A stretch of 64,000 nucleotides of DNA from JAEXOD01 sp963663265 (GTDB lineage: Bacteria; Bacteroidota; Ignavibacteria; Ignavibacteriales; Melioribacteraceae): contig CAXXXM010000002.1 in NCBI GenBank assembly GCA_963663265.2, positions 1,488,001-1,552,000 on the forward strand. Direction: 5' to 3'. The position numbers were made by a program, and so were the translations under genes. The notes beneath the pieces are model-generated. The model did no database searches. It was not told the origin of the DNA and saw only the letters and a program-made list of their open reading frames with translations. Each line of letters begins with the position of its first letter. The stretch's first letter is position 1. Of this stretch, positions 17,401 to 25,498 are shown one piece after another.

Positions 17401-17733
17401 ATAAGCAGGAGTTCCGGTGGTTTGAGTAACCTTTGCAAGAACAAAAGGAGTTGTACCATCGCTATAATTTTCCCCACTTCCTTTAGGAACTTCAACAGAA
17501 TGAAATACACTTAAATCTACTTTTAATGGATCAGGTGGGTAATCACCAACCATACCAAAGTTATAAAAAACGGTTCTTATTCTATTAGCATCGTGTGTAC
17601 CTTCACGCTCTGCATCCAATCGCCCTCTTAATTCTTGAGGAACAACGGGCAATAACGATTGTGCATTAATACTATTTGCTAAAATTAGAATAAAAACAAA
17701 AACAATATTTTTAATTTTCTTTTCGATATTCAT
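14485..17733 (-). CDS. Large T9SS-type surface protein paired with TonB receptor
   Basis: A 1082-aa secreted protein with a signal peptide (ending near NSINAQ). The N-terminal half is Asp/Asn/Gly-rich with calcium-loop-like stretches (VDNDDDGITDEKRDG) and no catalytic motif I recognise. A fibronectin-like domain (about residues 555-690) and further beta-rich region follow. The C-terminal 85 residues contain VVPNPYVG and the APGLYIFHVDA...KFAIIK pattern of a FlgD-like/T9SS sorting domain. The gene starts two bases after the TonB receptor stop with AGGAG inside the receptor's last codons, so the two are made together. By position it could act as the surface lipoprotein/SusD counterpart of the receptor (inference); it has no SusD sequence traits. 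Confidence 0.8.
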   Translation of the reverse strand: MNIEKKIKNIVFVFILILANSINAQSLLPVVPQELRGRLDAEREGTHDANRIRTVFYNFGMVGDYPPDPLKVDLSVFHSVEVPKGSGENYSDGTTPFVLAKVTQTTGTPAYIMETGYRERQGTSPIYNRVMRFEPRPGYFQADPLINQGRSVAMSNDYRTWPNEWIDKVNDTDDPGWAGSWNGYFGKAPGADQESFVVYDDDFYDAWPRFNPDSRDATRRGLGLRIEQRGFQWSNPQASNVIFFHYDIANEGTTTYDDNIIFGLYMDSGVGGSGIGVDGVAESDDDNAFFDKAAGLNLVYTWDKNNHGVKGVTGYLGYSYMETPGKPTDLVDNDDDGITDEKRDGGAGELIVGQEAIKTYLQANYNISKFESFYNKIDNMPAYKVGYWYTGDEDMDWLAEFHDTGADGVFGTNDTGEGDGKPTYGEPNFDKTDVDESDQIGLTGFKMNRIKAGAGAPTTQVDNVVFFDDGKEWPKRLYNNFSTPDSSFDQPLVMNYNIGFLFASGPFKLEAGKTERFSLALGFGQDLRELRTTTKVVQQIYKANYQFAVPPPTPTLKAFAGDGYVTLTWDDDAESAYDPITNNNDFEGYRIYRSTDPTFLDPQVIYTATGTGPIGNGKPLAQYDLINGVEGFSKTTVEGVAYYLGSETGITHTFKDTTVNNGQRYFYAVTSYDRGVDSIEIYPSESAITVSQTLRGGIILPKNVVEVYPNAPVLGYVPAATMGLEQINGTGIGNIDIEVKNPELVPDNHVFEICFTNNKDSVRAQYYYLIDITSKDTLFTTGSDFEGLGTGQVGSGILPVIKTPQIIEIDSANTGFTTSSLTNGKFKVRYSEAFPITLRREGFPQNIEIVFSNVSVDTSVAAVGVPAKQAKFRIWAKTVDGDKKLKFRFRDLDNSGTLNSVTEYIEILTYTTEQPNVLKATWKIELDTTGWGNNYQLVPATLGDVYNLKLLVPYSEGDVFQFSTQAQYINKNSAKEDFDGKPYVVPNPYVGAASFEPQRFAVSGRGERKIEFRALPANCTIRIYTVNGELVQTLTHDGNMTDGTVSWDLRTKDNMEVAPGLYIFHVDAPGIGSHIGKFAIIK

Positions 17734-17735
17734 AA

Positions 17736-20384
17736 TTAATTACTCCTAATGGAAATACCGAATTCAATTCTTCGTGGTTCATAATAACGTGATGGATTTG
17801 ATAATTGAACTCTGTTAGCCGACGGTGTAAGAGAATAATCCGGGCTTCCGGTTGAGTTAAATACAAATCCATTTGCAAAACGAGTGTTAAGTAAATTAAA
17901 CACTCTTGCAAAAACACTTAAATTTATTCCGGCAATTTCAAAATATTTTTCTGCACGTAAATCAACAAGGGCAAAACCATCTTTTGAGCCTGAATTTGTT
18001 TCCAAATCAGCACCAAAAGCAGTTGTACCAATTTCCGGAGTATAAGGTTGACCACTACCATATCTAACAATAGCACCAAGTGAATAATTGTTATGTACAT
18101 ACCAAATGGCTGTTAGATTAAGAGTATGTCTTTGATCCCATCCAAAAGGAATGTCACGTGGGCGGGAATCTTTTCCGGAAGCAGCTCTATTTGCTGTTTC
18201 TTGTGGATCAGAAGAGTTACCTTGTGCAAACTGCATTGTATAATCTAATGTTACACTTAAGGGGGACATATTTCTATGTGTTAAAGAAACAGTAAATCCC
18301 GAAACACTACCAAAGTCAACATTAGTAAATCTTGCATAATCTGCCGCTGCATAAGTACTAATAAATTGAACACCAAGTAAATCTCTTATATCTTTATAAA
18401 AGAAAGATACTTCTGCACCAAAATAATTTGATATTGCTTGTTTATAACCAAATTCATATTGAACAGTAAGTTCCGGTTTTAAATCTGGATTACCCATAAC
18501 TCCATAACTGATTCCTCCTTCTTGCAAATCTTTTAATACAGTATAATCAGCATTGCTGTATAATTGACCTAAGCCGGGCATTTGATAAAAATGTCCATAT
18601 GAAAAATATAACGAAGAAGATTCGGTTAATGGAAAACTAAATCCTAAACGAGGAGCCAAAGCAGTTTTAACTTTTGTATCTTTATCAACCGAAGTTGGAG
18701 CTCCTGAAATTGTATTAGCCGGATTTTGCAAATCTGATGGAACAATTGTATTTGCATCAAAATATTCTAAACGAAATCCTGCTCTAATAACAAAATCTCC
18801 CCATTCAATTCTATCTTGTGCATAAGCAGAAAATTGAAATGGATTATATCTTTTAACTGGAGTATAATCAAATCTTGGTTGTAAGGTTTGCACGCCGTCA
18901 ATTGAAGTTTGGGTTAATGTACCGGGGGCACCAAAAGTCATTTCACTTGCCTGCGATTCAAAACCAACTTCTATTAAATCGGTTCTTGTTACCTGCCAGT
19001 TAAAATCACCTTTCAAAACTAACGAATTTGTTTTTTGTACCCATCTGCCTAAATCAACACCTTGTACAAATGCTCCGTCGCTGTAATTATCATCACCTTT
19101 AGGAACACCGGCAGTATAATAACGGGAATCATAAACATCTTCATATTTATAATCTTTGTAATCAAAGTAATTTTGTCTAACATTAAATTTATAAAACATC
19201 TTTTCGCTAATAGTGTGTGTAAATCCTAAACCTTGTGTAAAAGATGTTGTTGTATGTGTTTTTTGACCATCGGGATTAATTCTATAAGAATGGTCATAAT
19301 TTTTTCCTTCACTACTATTAATAGTTAATTGATAGTTAAACTGCATTCCTTCAAGTGATTGGTTTGTAATTTTAAACTGACCTGACCATTCTTCTTGATT
19401 AGACATTTCTACTTTTTCGTTATCCCCTGTTGGGTTAAACTCTCTGGTTTCAAAATTACTTACATCAGTTGGATTAAATAATCTTTTACCAAACAACCAA
19501 CCTTCGTTAACATATCTTCTTCCACTAACAAAAAATGTTGTTTGAGGAATGTAAGTAGGTCCGCTTATTGTTAATTGATAATTTTGAATTGCTATTGGAT
19601 TAAAATCGTCATTATTAGGATATCTATCAGTTTCAGTAGTATAATAATCTCCACCATAGGCCTCAGCATAAAACTCGAATTTATCAGAACCTGTTTTAAG
19701 AATAGCGTTAACAACTCCAGACATAGCCTGTCCATATTTAGCATCAAAAGTACCACTAATAACTTGTACTTCTTGTAAAACAGAACGATCCAATTCTAAC
19801 GATGAGGAATTATTATAAGGGTTATTTACTGTAACACCATCAACTTGATATTGAACCTCGCCAATACGTCCCCCTCGGAAGTGACCATCAACAACACCGG
19901 CTTGCAAATTAACAATTTCATTTAGTCCTTGTACCGGAAGGTTATCAATTTCTTCTTTTCCAACAGATGAAACTGAACTTGTTTGATTAAATTCTACAAT
20001 TGGTTTTTGAGCGACTACTACAACTTCTTCACCTGTAATAACCGATGAGGATAGTTCAATATCTAATTTAGTTGTTTGATCTGCATTTATTTTAACTTTC
20101 TGAATTACTTTTGTCTGATATCCAATATATTGAGCTTTAACAGTATAACTACCTGCTCTGATATTAATAATTGAGTAATATCCATCCATATCAGATGCCG
20201 TACCAATTGTAGTTCCATCAATAATTATATTAGCACCAATTAAAGGCTCTCCTTCTGCATCAACTATTCGCCCTGAAAGTTTTCCGCTTGTTTGAGCATA
20301 ACTAATATTAAATACTACCAGAAATATTATTAACGTTGATAATACTAAATTTGTCCTATTGCTTAAATACTTAAGTGCAGGCAC
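17736..20384 (-). CDS. TonB-dependent outer-membrane receptor with carboxypeptidase-like N-domain
   Basis: An 882-aa outer-membrane receptor. A signal peptide (ending near ISYAQ) is followed by a carboxypeptidase-regulatory-like domain at about residues 35-115 (GRIVDAEGEPLIGANI, GTASDMDGYYSI). The plug domain (about 125-235) includes IDNLPVQGLNEIVNLQAGVV and YQVDGVTVNNPYNN, and a long beta-barrel ends FGISIRSN. It is shorter than SusC proteins (about 1000 aa), and no susD follows. It would import oligosaccharide or another ligand using TonB energy. The start is GTG at 20384 with GAGGTAAAT ahead; ATG two bases earlier is out of frame. A strong terminator separates it from the CBM9-like gene upstream. 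Confidence 0.9.
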   Translation of the reverse strand: MPALKYLSNRTNLVLSTLIIFLVVFNISYAQTSGKLSGRIVDAEGEPLIGANIIIDGTTIGTASDMDGYYSIINIRAGSYTVKAQYIGYQTKVIQKVKINADQTTKLDIELSSSVITGEEVVVVAQKPIVEFNQTSSVSSVGKEEIDNLPVQGLNEIVNLQAGVVDGHFRGGRIGEVQYQVDGVTVNNPYNNSSSLELDRSVLQEVQVISGTFDAKYGQAMSGVVNAILKTGSDKFEFYAEAYGGDYYTTETDRYPNNDDFNPIAIQNYQLTISGPTYIPQTTFFVSGRRYVNEGWLFGKRLFNPTDVSNFETREFNPTGDNEKVEMSNQEEWSGQFKITNQSLEGMQFNYQLTINSSEGKNYDHSYRINPDGQKTHTTTSFTQGLGFTHTISEKMFYKFNVRQNYFDYKDYKYEDVYDSRYYTAGVPKGDDNYSDGAFVQGVDLGRWVQKTNSLVLKGDFNWQVTRTDLIEVGFESQASEMTFGAPGTLTQTSIDGVQTLQPRFDYTPVKRYNPFQFSAYAQDRIEWGDFVIRAGFRLEYFDANTIVPSDLQNPANTISGAPTSVDKDTKVKTALAPRLGFSFPLTESSSLYFSYGHFYQMPGLGQLYSNADYTVLKDLQEGGISYGVMGNPDLKPELTVQYEFGYKQAISNYFGAEVSFFYKDIRDLLGVQFISTYAAADYARFTNVDFGSVSGFTVSLTHRNMSPLSVTLDYTMQFAQGNSSDPQETANRAASGKDSRPRDIPFGWDQRHTLNLTAIWYVHNNYSLGAIVRYGSGQPYTPEIGTTAFGADLETNSGSKDGFALVDLRAEKYFEIAGINLSVFARVFNLLNTRFANGFVFNSTGSPDYSLTPSANRVQLSNPSRYYEPRRIEFGISIRSN

Positions 20385-20416
20385 ATTTACCTCACAATTA
20401 ATTTCATAATAAAAAA

Positions 20417-20440
20417 TAGGCGGATAAAATTATCCGCCTA
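20417..20440 (-). terminator. Rho-independent terminator after the CBM9-like gene
   Basis: TAGGCGGATA (20417-20426) and TATCCGCCTA (20431-20440) form a perfect 10-bp stem with a four-base loop. On the minus strand it is followed by six T. It lies 20 bases after the CBM9-like gene and 33 before the TonB receptor start, so the receptor transcript must begin in this short gap or result from readthrough. Confidence 0.9.
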
Positions 20441-20460
20441 AGTAAACCATTAAACACTTA

Positions 20461-22368
20461 TTACTTTATGAGCATCATTTTGCCAACGCTGCTTGAATAA
20501 ACTTTAGCGTTATTTGAATTTAAGTTAATCTGATAGAAATAAACACCGGAAGATAAGCCTGAAGCATTAAAATTAATTTCATTTTTGCCTGCTGAAATAT
20601 TTGCCATTTCAATGTTTTTAACCATCTGACCTAATGCATTAAATATTTTTACAGTTGCTTTTCCTGATTCAGGAACGCTGAAAGATATTTTTGTTGATGG
20701 GTTAAATGGATTTGGATAATTTCCAGCCAACTCTATTGATGTAGGTAAAACAGAGGTTTGTTGATCTTCTACACCAACTACCATCGTGTTTTTATCTAAT
20801 ACTCCCCATGCAGCAGCAGGACCGCCGGCATGTTCTCTATAAAACCATGTTCTTGTGCCATAATCGTTTAATACGTCATCAAAAACATCACCATCAAATA
20901 AATCAATTCCAAAGAACATTAAACCATCACCTAAATCGGCAGGATAACCTAATTTTGTTAAATCAAGTTTCATTTCTACTGTGTAACCTTCATCTACATC
21001 ACTATTTACATTTACAGTTGAAGCACCTTTTAACTGCATTGCAACTTGTGATTCTGAAGAGTCAACCATAATTGGTAAATAATCGTAAGGATTAAATGTT
21101 CCATCCATACTAAAATTAGCTCTTATTAATCTGAATATCATTGCAGCTTCTTCATTTACATTTGCTCTATCACCAACTGACAAAGCAATACCATCAACTT
21201 TATCATAAATTTCGGTACCTTGAATAATTTGGTCATTAATATCGGCAGCTACATATAAATAGTGATCTTTAAAGAATAATGAAACTTTTGCATAAGATGA
21301 ATCCAAAATTGGGGCACGTGGATTACCGTTTAATTCAGGTTGAAATTGTCCACTCATAAAAGGTCCTATACCAGTATAGGCATCTCTAATTTCTGAATTA
21401 TTCCAAGATAATTCTAATTGATAAGCACCTTTCCAAACATCTTCATTCAAATCGCCATCAATAGTAACATCAGGGAAATTTGCACCATTAGGAATAACAA
21501 CATCAGGAGCTACTTCTGGCAAAGTTGTAGTGTTAATTGTTACATCAGGACGGCTATAAATTCTGCCAACGTTATTAGCATTGGTATTTCCCCAAGGGCT
21601 TTGCCAGTGAGTTCTTGTTGTATTAACTTTTGATGGATCTCCTTCAAATAAATAATCACAATCCCAAATACTAAAGTTAAATTCTACAATATCACCAGCA
21701 GGTTTTGTAACATCGTAACCCATAACACCTAAGTCAAAAACCATTTCTGTTATCCAGCCTTTATCTCTTTGAGCATCGTTTGCAATACCATCAACTACAG
21801 TAACAGCATCCCATGCAGCTATTTCTTCTGGAGTTCTTCCGTCACCTGTCCAATCACCAAATTTACCAACAAATCTTGGTGGACGACCAGCCCAAGCTGT
21901 TGCTGTATCAGGTAAACCTTCTAACCAATAAGTATAAAAATATTCTCCGGATGGTGCAGGTCTTGTTGTGCTGCCAACTTCTTTTAACGACATTAAAAGT
22001 CCATCCCATCTTGCCCAATCTCTTGTTCCACCAATTGAAGAATCAGGAACAATAAAACCAACATACAACTTATTTCCAACAGTTAAAAATTTAACTACTG
22101 CATTTGTTGGGTCTGTAATTGCATCCGGTTGAAATTCTGATCTGTAACCACTTGTAGGAAGTCCTGCATTTTCTCCATATCTAATTACAAGAGATTCTGC
22201 TTTTGCCCAAGCTGGTTCGTTTAATATACCATCTAAAGTTATTTGTGCCCCATCAGTTGTGCGAGCCCAAATTCCATCGGTTCTTTGTGGGTACTGTCCA
22301 AATACTGTACCGGCAATTAATAAAAATAAAAAAACCGCACTTATAAAACTGGTTTTTTTCTTTGTCAT
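20461..22368 (-). CDS. CBM9-like secreted protein with T9SS sorting domain
   Basis: A 635-aa surface or secreted protein with a signal peptide ending near GTVFGQ. Two carbohydrate-binding-module-9-like domains follow at about residues 30-270 (QITLDGILNEPAWAKAE) and 300-520 (VTIDGDLNEDVWKGAYQLELSW). The last 80 residues are a T9SS type A sorting domain starting at NYPNPFNPSTKIS and ending KMMLIK. No catalytic domain is seen, so it probably binds a glycan at the cell surface. GGAGGA precedes the ATG. A perfect LacI-type operator lies 51 bases upstream, so it is very probably controlled by the LacI regulator at 33793-34788. Confidence 0.85.
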   Translation of the reverse strand: MTKKKTSFISAVFLFLLIAGTVFGQYPQRTDGIWARTTDGAQITLDGILNEPAWAKAESLVIRYGENAGLPTSGYRSEFQPDAITDPTNAVVKFLTVGNKLYVGFIVPDSSIGGTRDWARWDGLLMSLKEVGSTTRPAPSGEYFYTYWLEGLPDTATAWAGRPPRFVGKFGDWTGDGRTPEEIAAWDAVTVVDGIANDAQRDKGWITEMVFDLGVMGYDVTKPAGDIVEFNFSIWDCDYLFEGDPSKVNTTRTHWQSPWGNTNANNVGRIYSRPDVTINTTTLPEVAPDVVIPNGANFPDVTIDGDLNEDVWKGAYQLELSWNNSEIRDAYTGIGPFMSGQFQPELNGNPRAPILDSSYAKVSLFFKDHYLYVAADINDQIIQGTEIYDKVDGIALSVGDRANVNEEAAMIFRLIRANFSMDGTFNPYDYLPIMVDSSESQVAMQLKGASTVNVNSDVDEGYTVEMKLDLTKLGYPADLGDGLMFFGIDLFDGDVFDDVLNDYGTRTWFYREHAGGPAAAWGVLDKNTMVVGVEDQQTSVLPTSIELAGNYPNPFNPSTKISFSVPESGKATVKIFNALGQMVKNIEMANISAGKNEINFNASGLSSGVYFYQINLNSNNAKVYSSSVGKMMLIK

Positions 22369-22418
22369 AGTTCCTCCACTTATATTTTTTTTGTAATTTG
22401 TTTTTCACTCAAAATATC

Positions 22419-22436
22419 AATGTAAACGTTTACATT
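22419..22436. promoter_or_regulatory. LacI-family operator (perfect palindrome)
   Basis: AATGTAAACGTTTACATT is an exact 18-base palindrome with the central CG typical of LacI/GalR operators. It lies 51-68 bases before the CBM9-like gene, in the 146-base gap after the sugar permease genes. Seventeen of 18 bases match the site at 34806-34823 next to the LacI gene. Confidence 0.85.
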
Positions 22437-22514
22437 AATGGTAAAATCTCACTTTTTATACTAATTGTCAAGTTTAAAATTTTGTTTTAATATTAATTTT
22501 TAGAAAAATACGAA

Positions 22515-23333
22515 CTATTCTTTTACTCCACCCATCATTATACCTTTAATATAATATTTTTGTAATGCTAAAAATACCATAATAACAGGTATAATAGTTA
22601 TAACCGAACCTGCCATCATTAGTTCTGGGTCTTTTGTATGTTCACCCATCAAGTTAGCCAAAGCAACCGGAAGAGTATACATACTATTATCAGTTAACAC
22701 AATAAGAGGCCATAAAAAGTCGTTCCATGTGCCTAAAAAAGAAAAAATAGATAATGTAACCAAAATTGGCAGACACAAAGGAAGAATTATCTTATAATAT
22801 ATTTGAAAATCCGTCGCACCATCAATTTTTGCAGATTCTATTAAACTATCCGGTATTGACAATGCATACTGCCTAATCATAAAAATTCCAAAAATATTCG
22901 CCATGCCCGGAATAATAATTGCCATATACGAATTTATTAAACCCATATATTTTAACAAAAGAAACAATGGCAGCATGGTTACCTGAGATGGAATTATCAT
23001 AGAGCTAAGCAAAATATTAAAAAGGTTGTTTTTTCCCTTAAAATGTAATTTTGCAAACGCATAACCTGCCATTGAATTAAAAACCAACGAAACAAGGGTA
23101 ACAACTACCGATAAAATTAAACTATTAATAAAATTAGTACTAAGATTTAATCTACTGAATAAATTATGATATTGAACAGTTAATATTTCATCAGGAAAAA
23201 ACTTAGGGGGATAAACGTTTGCCTTACCATCCGCCATAAATGAAGCGGATAACATCCAAATAAAAGGGGTTATTGTTAAAACAGCAAAAGCAATTAACAA
23301 AAAATGGACAAAATACGATTTAACTGTTTTCAT
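22515..23333 (-). CDS. Sugar ABC transporter permease (MalG type)
   Basis: A 272-aa inner-membrane permease with six helices. The cytoplasmic EAA-type loop reads ESAKIDGATDFQIYYKIILPLCLP (key residues A-x-x-D-G-A and the closing P), which docks the ATPase. It begins in an ATGA overlap with the MalF-type gene and so forms one transporter with it and the binding protein at 24226-25494. No ATPase gene follows; a shared MsmX/UgpC-like ATPase elsewhere in the genome is usual for such systems. It is the last gene of the LacI-headed run. Confidence 0.92.
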   Translation of the reverse strand: MKTVKSYFVHFLLIAFAVLTITPFIWMLSASFMADGKANVYPPKFFPDEILTVQYHNLFSRLNLSTNFINSLILSVVVTLVSLVFNSMAGYAFAKLHFKGKNNLFNILLSSMIIPSQVTMLPLFLLLKYMGLINSYMAIIIPGMANIFGIFMIRQYALSIPDSLIESAKIDGATDFQIYYKIILPLCLPILVTLSIFSFLGTWNDFLWPLIVLTDNSMYTLPVALANLMGEHTKDPELMMAGSVITIIPVIMVFLALQKYYIKGIMMGGVKE

Positions 23334-24229
23334 TCGCCGGTACTCCTTTGAACTTTAAACTGAATAAGTGTACCAATTAATATAATTGCAAAAAGAACAA
23401 ACGCCAACGCAGCAGAATAGCCCATATTCCACCATCTAAATCCTTCTTGGTACATATATTGAACAATACTTAATGTACTATTTAAAGGTCCTCCCTGTGT
23501 CATTATATAAGGTTCGGCAAATAACTGGAAAAATCCAATCATAGTAATAATACTTATAAATATTGTTGTAGGTGCAAGCATAGGCAATGTAATATATCTA
23601 AACCTCTGCCAAGCGTTTGCCCCTTCTAAAAAAGCTGCTTCATAAAGATGTTCAGGTATATTTTGCAATCCGGCAATAAAAATAATCATATTATAACCAA
23701 AATTTTTCCAGACCGCCATAATTACAATTGCCGGCATAGCAAAAATCGGGTCGCCCAACCAATCAATTGGATTAATTCCTACAAAACTGATTAAATAATT
23801 TAATATTCCAAAGCGAGGATGATATATAAACCTCCAAACAATTGCAACAGCAATTAAAGTGGTAACAACCGGAAGGAAATATGTTAATCTAAATATTGCC
23901 TTAAATCTTACTATTTTGGCATTTAATATCATTGCTGCTAATAATGAAACCATTATTGATAAAGGACCCGCCATAATCACAAAATAAAACGTATTTGATA
24001 TGGCTTTCCAAAATAAAGGATCAGAAAATATTTTAAGATAATTATCAATTCCAACAAAACGAGCATTTGAATAATCACCGAGTGCATAAATATCAAAATC
24101 GGTAAAACTGATTAAAAATGCCGCAATTACAGGTAAAAAGAAAAAAACAAATATTGCAGCAAGTGCCGGCGTTAAAAATATATAAGCCGCATTGATATTA
24201 CTTCTTTTATTTAAAGTATTATTTTTCAT
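23330..24229 (-). CDS. Sugar ABC transporter permease (MalF type)
   Basis: A 299-aa inner-membrane permease with six helices and the EAA loop YEAAFLEGANAWQRFRYITLPML. The N-terminus is short, as in the MsmF/UgpA group rather than E. coli MalF. Its ATG lies in the stop of the binding-protein gene (four-base overlap), and its own stop overlaps the MalG-type gene in the same way. The context points to beta-glucan oligosaccharides, but substrate is not readable from permeases. Confidence 0.92.
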   Translation of the reverse strand: MKNNTLNKRSNINAAYIFLTPALAAIFVFFFLPVIAAFLISFTDFDIYALGDYSNARFVGIDNYLKIFSDPLFWKAISNTFYFVIMAGPLSIMVSLLAAMILNAKIVRFKAIFRLTYFLPVVTTLIAVAIVWRFIYHPRFGILNYLISFVGINPIDWLGDPIFAMPAIVIMAVWKNFGYNMIIFIAGLQNIPEHLYEAAFLEGANAWQRFRYITLPMLAPTTIFISIITMIGFFQLFAEPYIMTQGGPLNSTLSIVQYMYQEGFRWWNMGYSAALAFVLFAIILIGTLIQFKVQRSTGE

Positions 24230-25494
24230 TTTTCTTTTGATAAAATATAACGTCGTTTTTCTAATATACTATTTACATCTGAATCTAAGTTTTTTAATGC
24301 TTTATCAATGGTTTCTGTTTTTCTTGAGCCAATTTCTGCATACTGCTGAACTTTTGAAAAAGCTATCTGTTCCCATTCAGGAATTTTAGGAGTTGGCTTT
24401 ACATTACTAAATTGTTTTTCAAAAGCTTTAATAAGTTCATCGTTTTGAATTAAAGTATCACTCCAAGCCTGCTTAACAGCCGGTAAATCGAATAAATACT
24501 TATAAAACTCTAATTGAACTTGTGGTTCTGAAAGATATTCAATAAACTTCCATGCTTCTTTTTTATGTTTTGATTTTTTATAAACCACCAAACTTGCTCC
24601 ACCTGCAAGCGAAGCTCCCGGATATTCATTTTTATATCCCGGCATTGGTGCTGTTTTCCAAACGTTGCTTAGCTTTCCGGTCATAGTTTTTTTGAATTCA
24701 ACTATATTCCAAGGTCCTGATATATACAAATTGATATATTTATCGGCGAAAGCTTGATAAATGTTGGTAACTTGTGATATTCCTATTGGAGTTAAGCCTT
24801 CTTCAAAATATTTCATTAAATAAGTAAAGCTCTCTTTAAATTGATTTCCACTAAAATTACCGTATGAATCGTTATTTTTTAATATATTTGAACCCGCTTG
24901 CAGACCAAATATAATAAAAGGAGCCCATTCATTAGTTGGGATATAAATTGGGTACTTATCTTCTTTGCCAAAATTCTTTTTTATTTTGCGTGAACAATCA
25001 ATAAGTTCATCCCAAGTTTTGGGTGGTTCGTTATAACCGGCTTCTGCCAATACATCTGCTCTATAAAACAATAAACGAGTATCACAATACCAAGGAATAC
25101 CATAAATTTTACCATTTAAAACATTAGTATCCCATATACCTTCAAAATAATTCTCTTTTTTTATCTGTTCACTACTATTGACATAGTTAGATAATTCTTC
25201 AATAGCATTTAATGCAGAAAATTGTGGAATCCATGTATTTCCAAGCTGAAAAGCATCGGGGGCGTTATCACTTGCATAAGCTGTAATCAGTTTTTCTTGG
25301 GCTGCTGTCCATGGAATCATTTGAACTTTTACTTTAATATCAGGATTCCTTCTTTCAAACTCCGGAATAAGTTTTTGAATATATTCACCTTCGGCACCCA
25401 TAGCCCAAAAGGTTAATACGGTTTTAGATTCTTTGTTTGAGGAACAAGAATTAAATAGCGTTAAAATTATCAATAAAATAAAATATTTTTTCAT
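24226..25494 (-). CDS. Sugar-binding lipoprotein of ABC importer
   Basis: A 422-aa extracytoplasmic solute-binding protein, family 1. The lipobox LFNSC places the lipid-modified cysteine at residue 17. It contains the family features FWAMGAEGEYIQKLIPEFERR near the N-terminus, WDELIDCSRKIK mid-protein and AWKFIEYLSEPQVQLEFYK towards the C-terminus. Bacteroidota rarely use such importers, which makes its presence beside a TonB receptor notable. It starts four bases after the T9SS glycoamylase stop. It likely binds oligosaccharides released by the locus' glycoamylases. Confidence 0.92.
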   Translation of the reverse strand: MKKYFILLIILTLFNSCSSNKESKTVLTFWAMGAEGEYIQKLIPEFERRNPDIKVKVQMIPWTAAQEKLITAYASDNAPDAFQLGNTWIPQFSALNAIEELSNYVNSSEQIKKENYFEGIWDTNVLNGKIYGIPWYCDTRLLFYRADVLAEAGYNEPPKTWDELIDCSRKIKKNFGKEDKYPIYIPTNEWAPFIIFGLQAGSNILKNNDSYGNFSGNQFKESFTYLMKYFEEGLTPIGISQVTNIYQAFADKYINLYISGPWNIVEFKKTMTGKLSNVWKTAPMPGYKNEYPGASLAGGASLVVYKKSKHKKEAWKFIEYLSEPQVQLEFYKYLFDLPAVKQAWSDTLIQNDELIKAFEKQFSNVKPTPKIPEWEQIAFSKVQQYAEIGSRKTETIDKALKNLDSDVNSILEKRRYILSKEK

Positions 25495-25498
25495 AATA

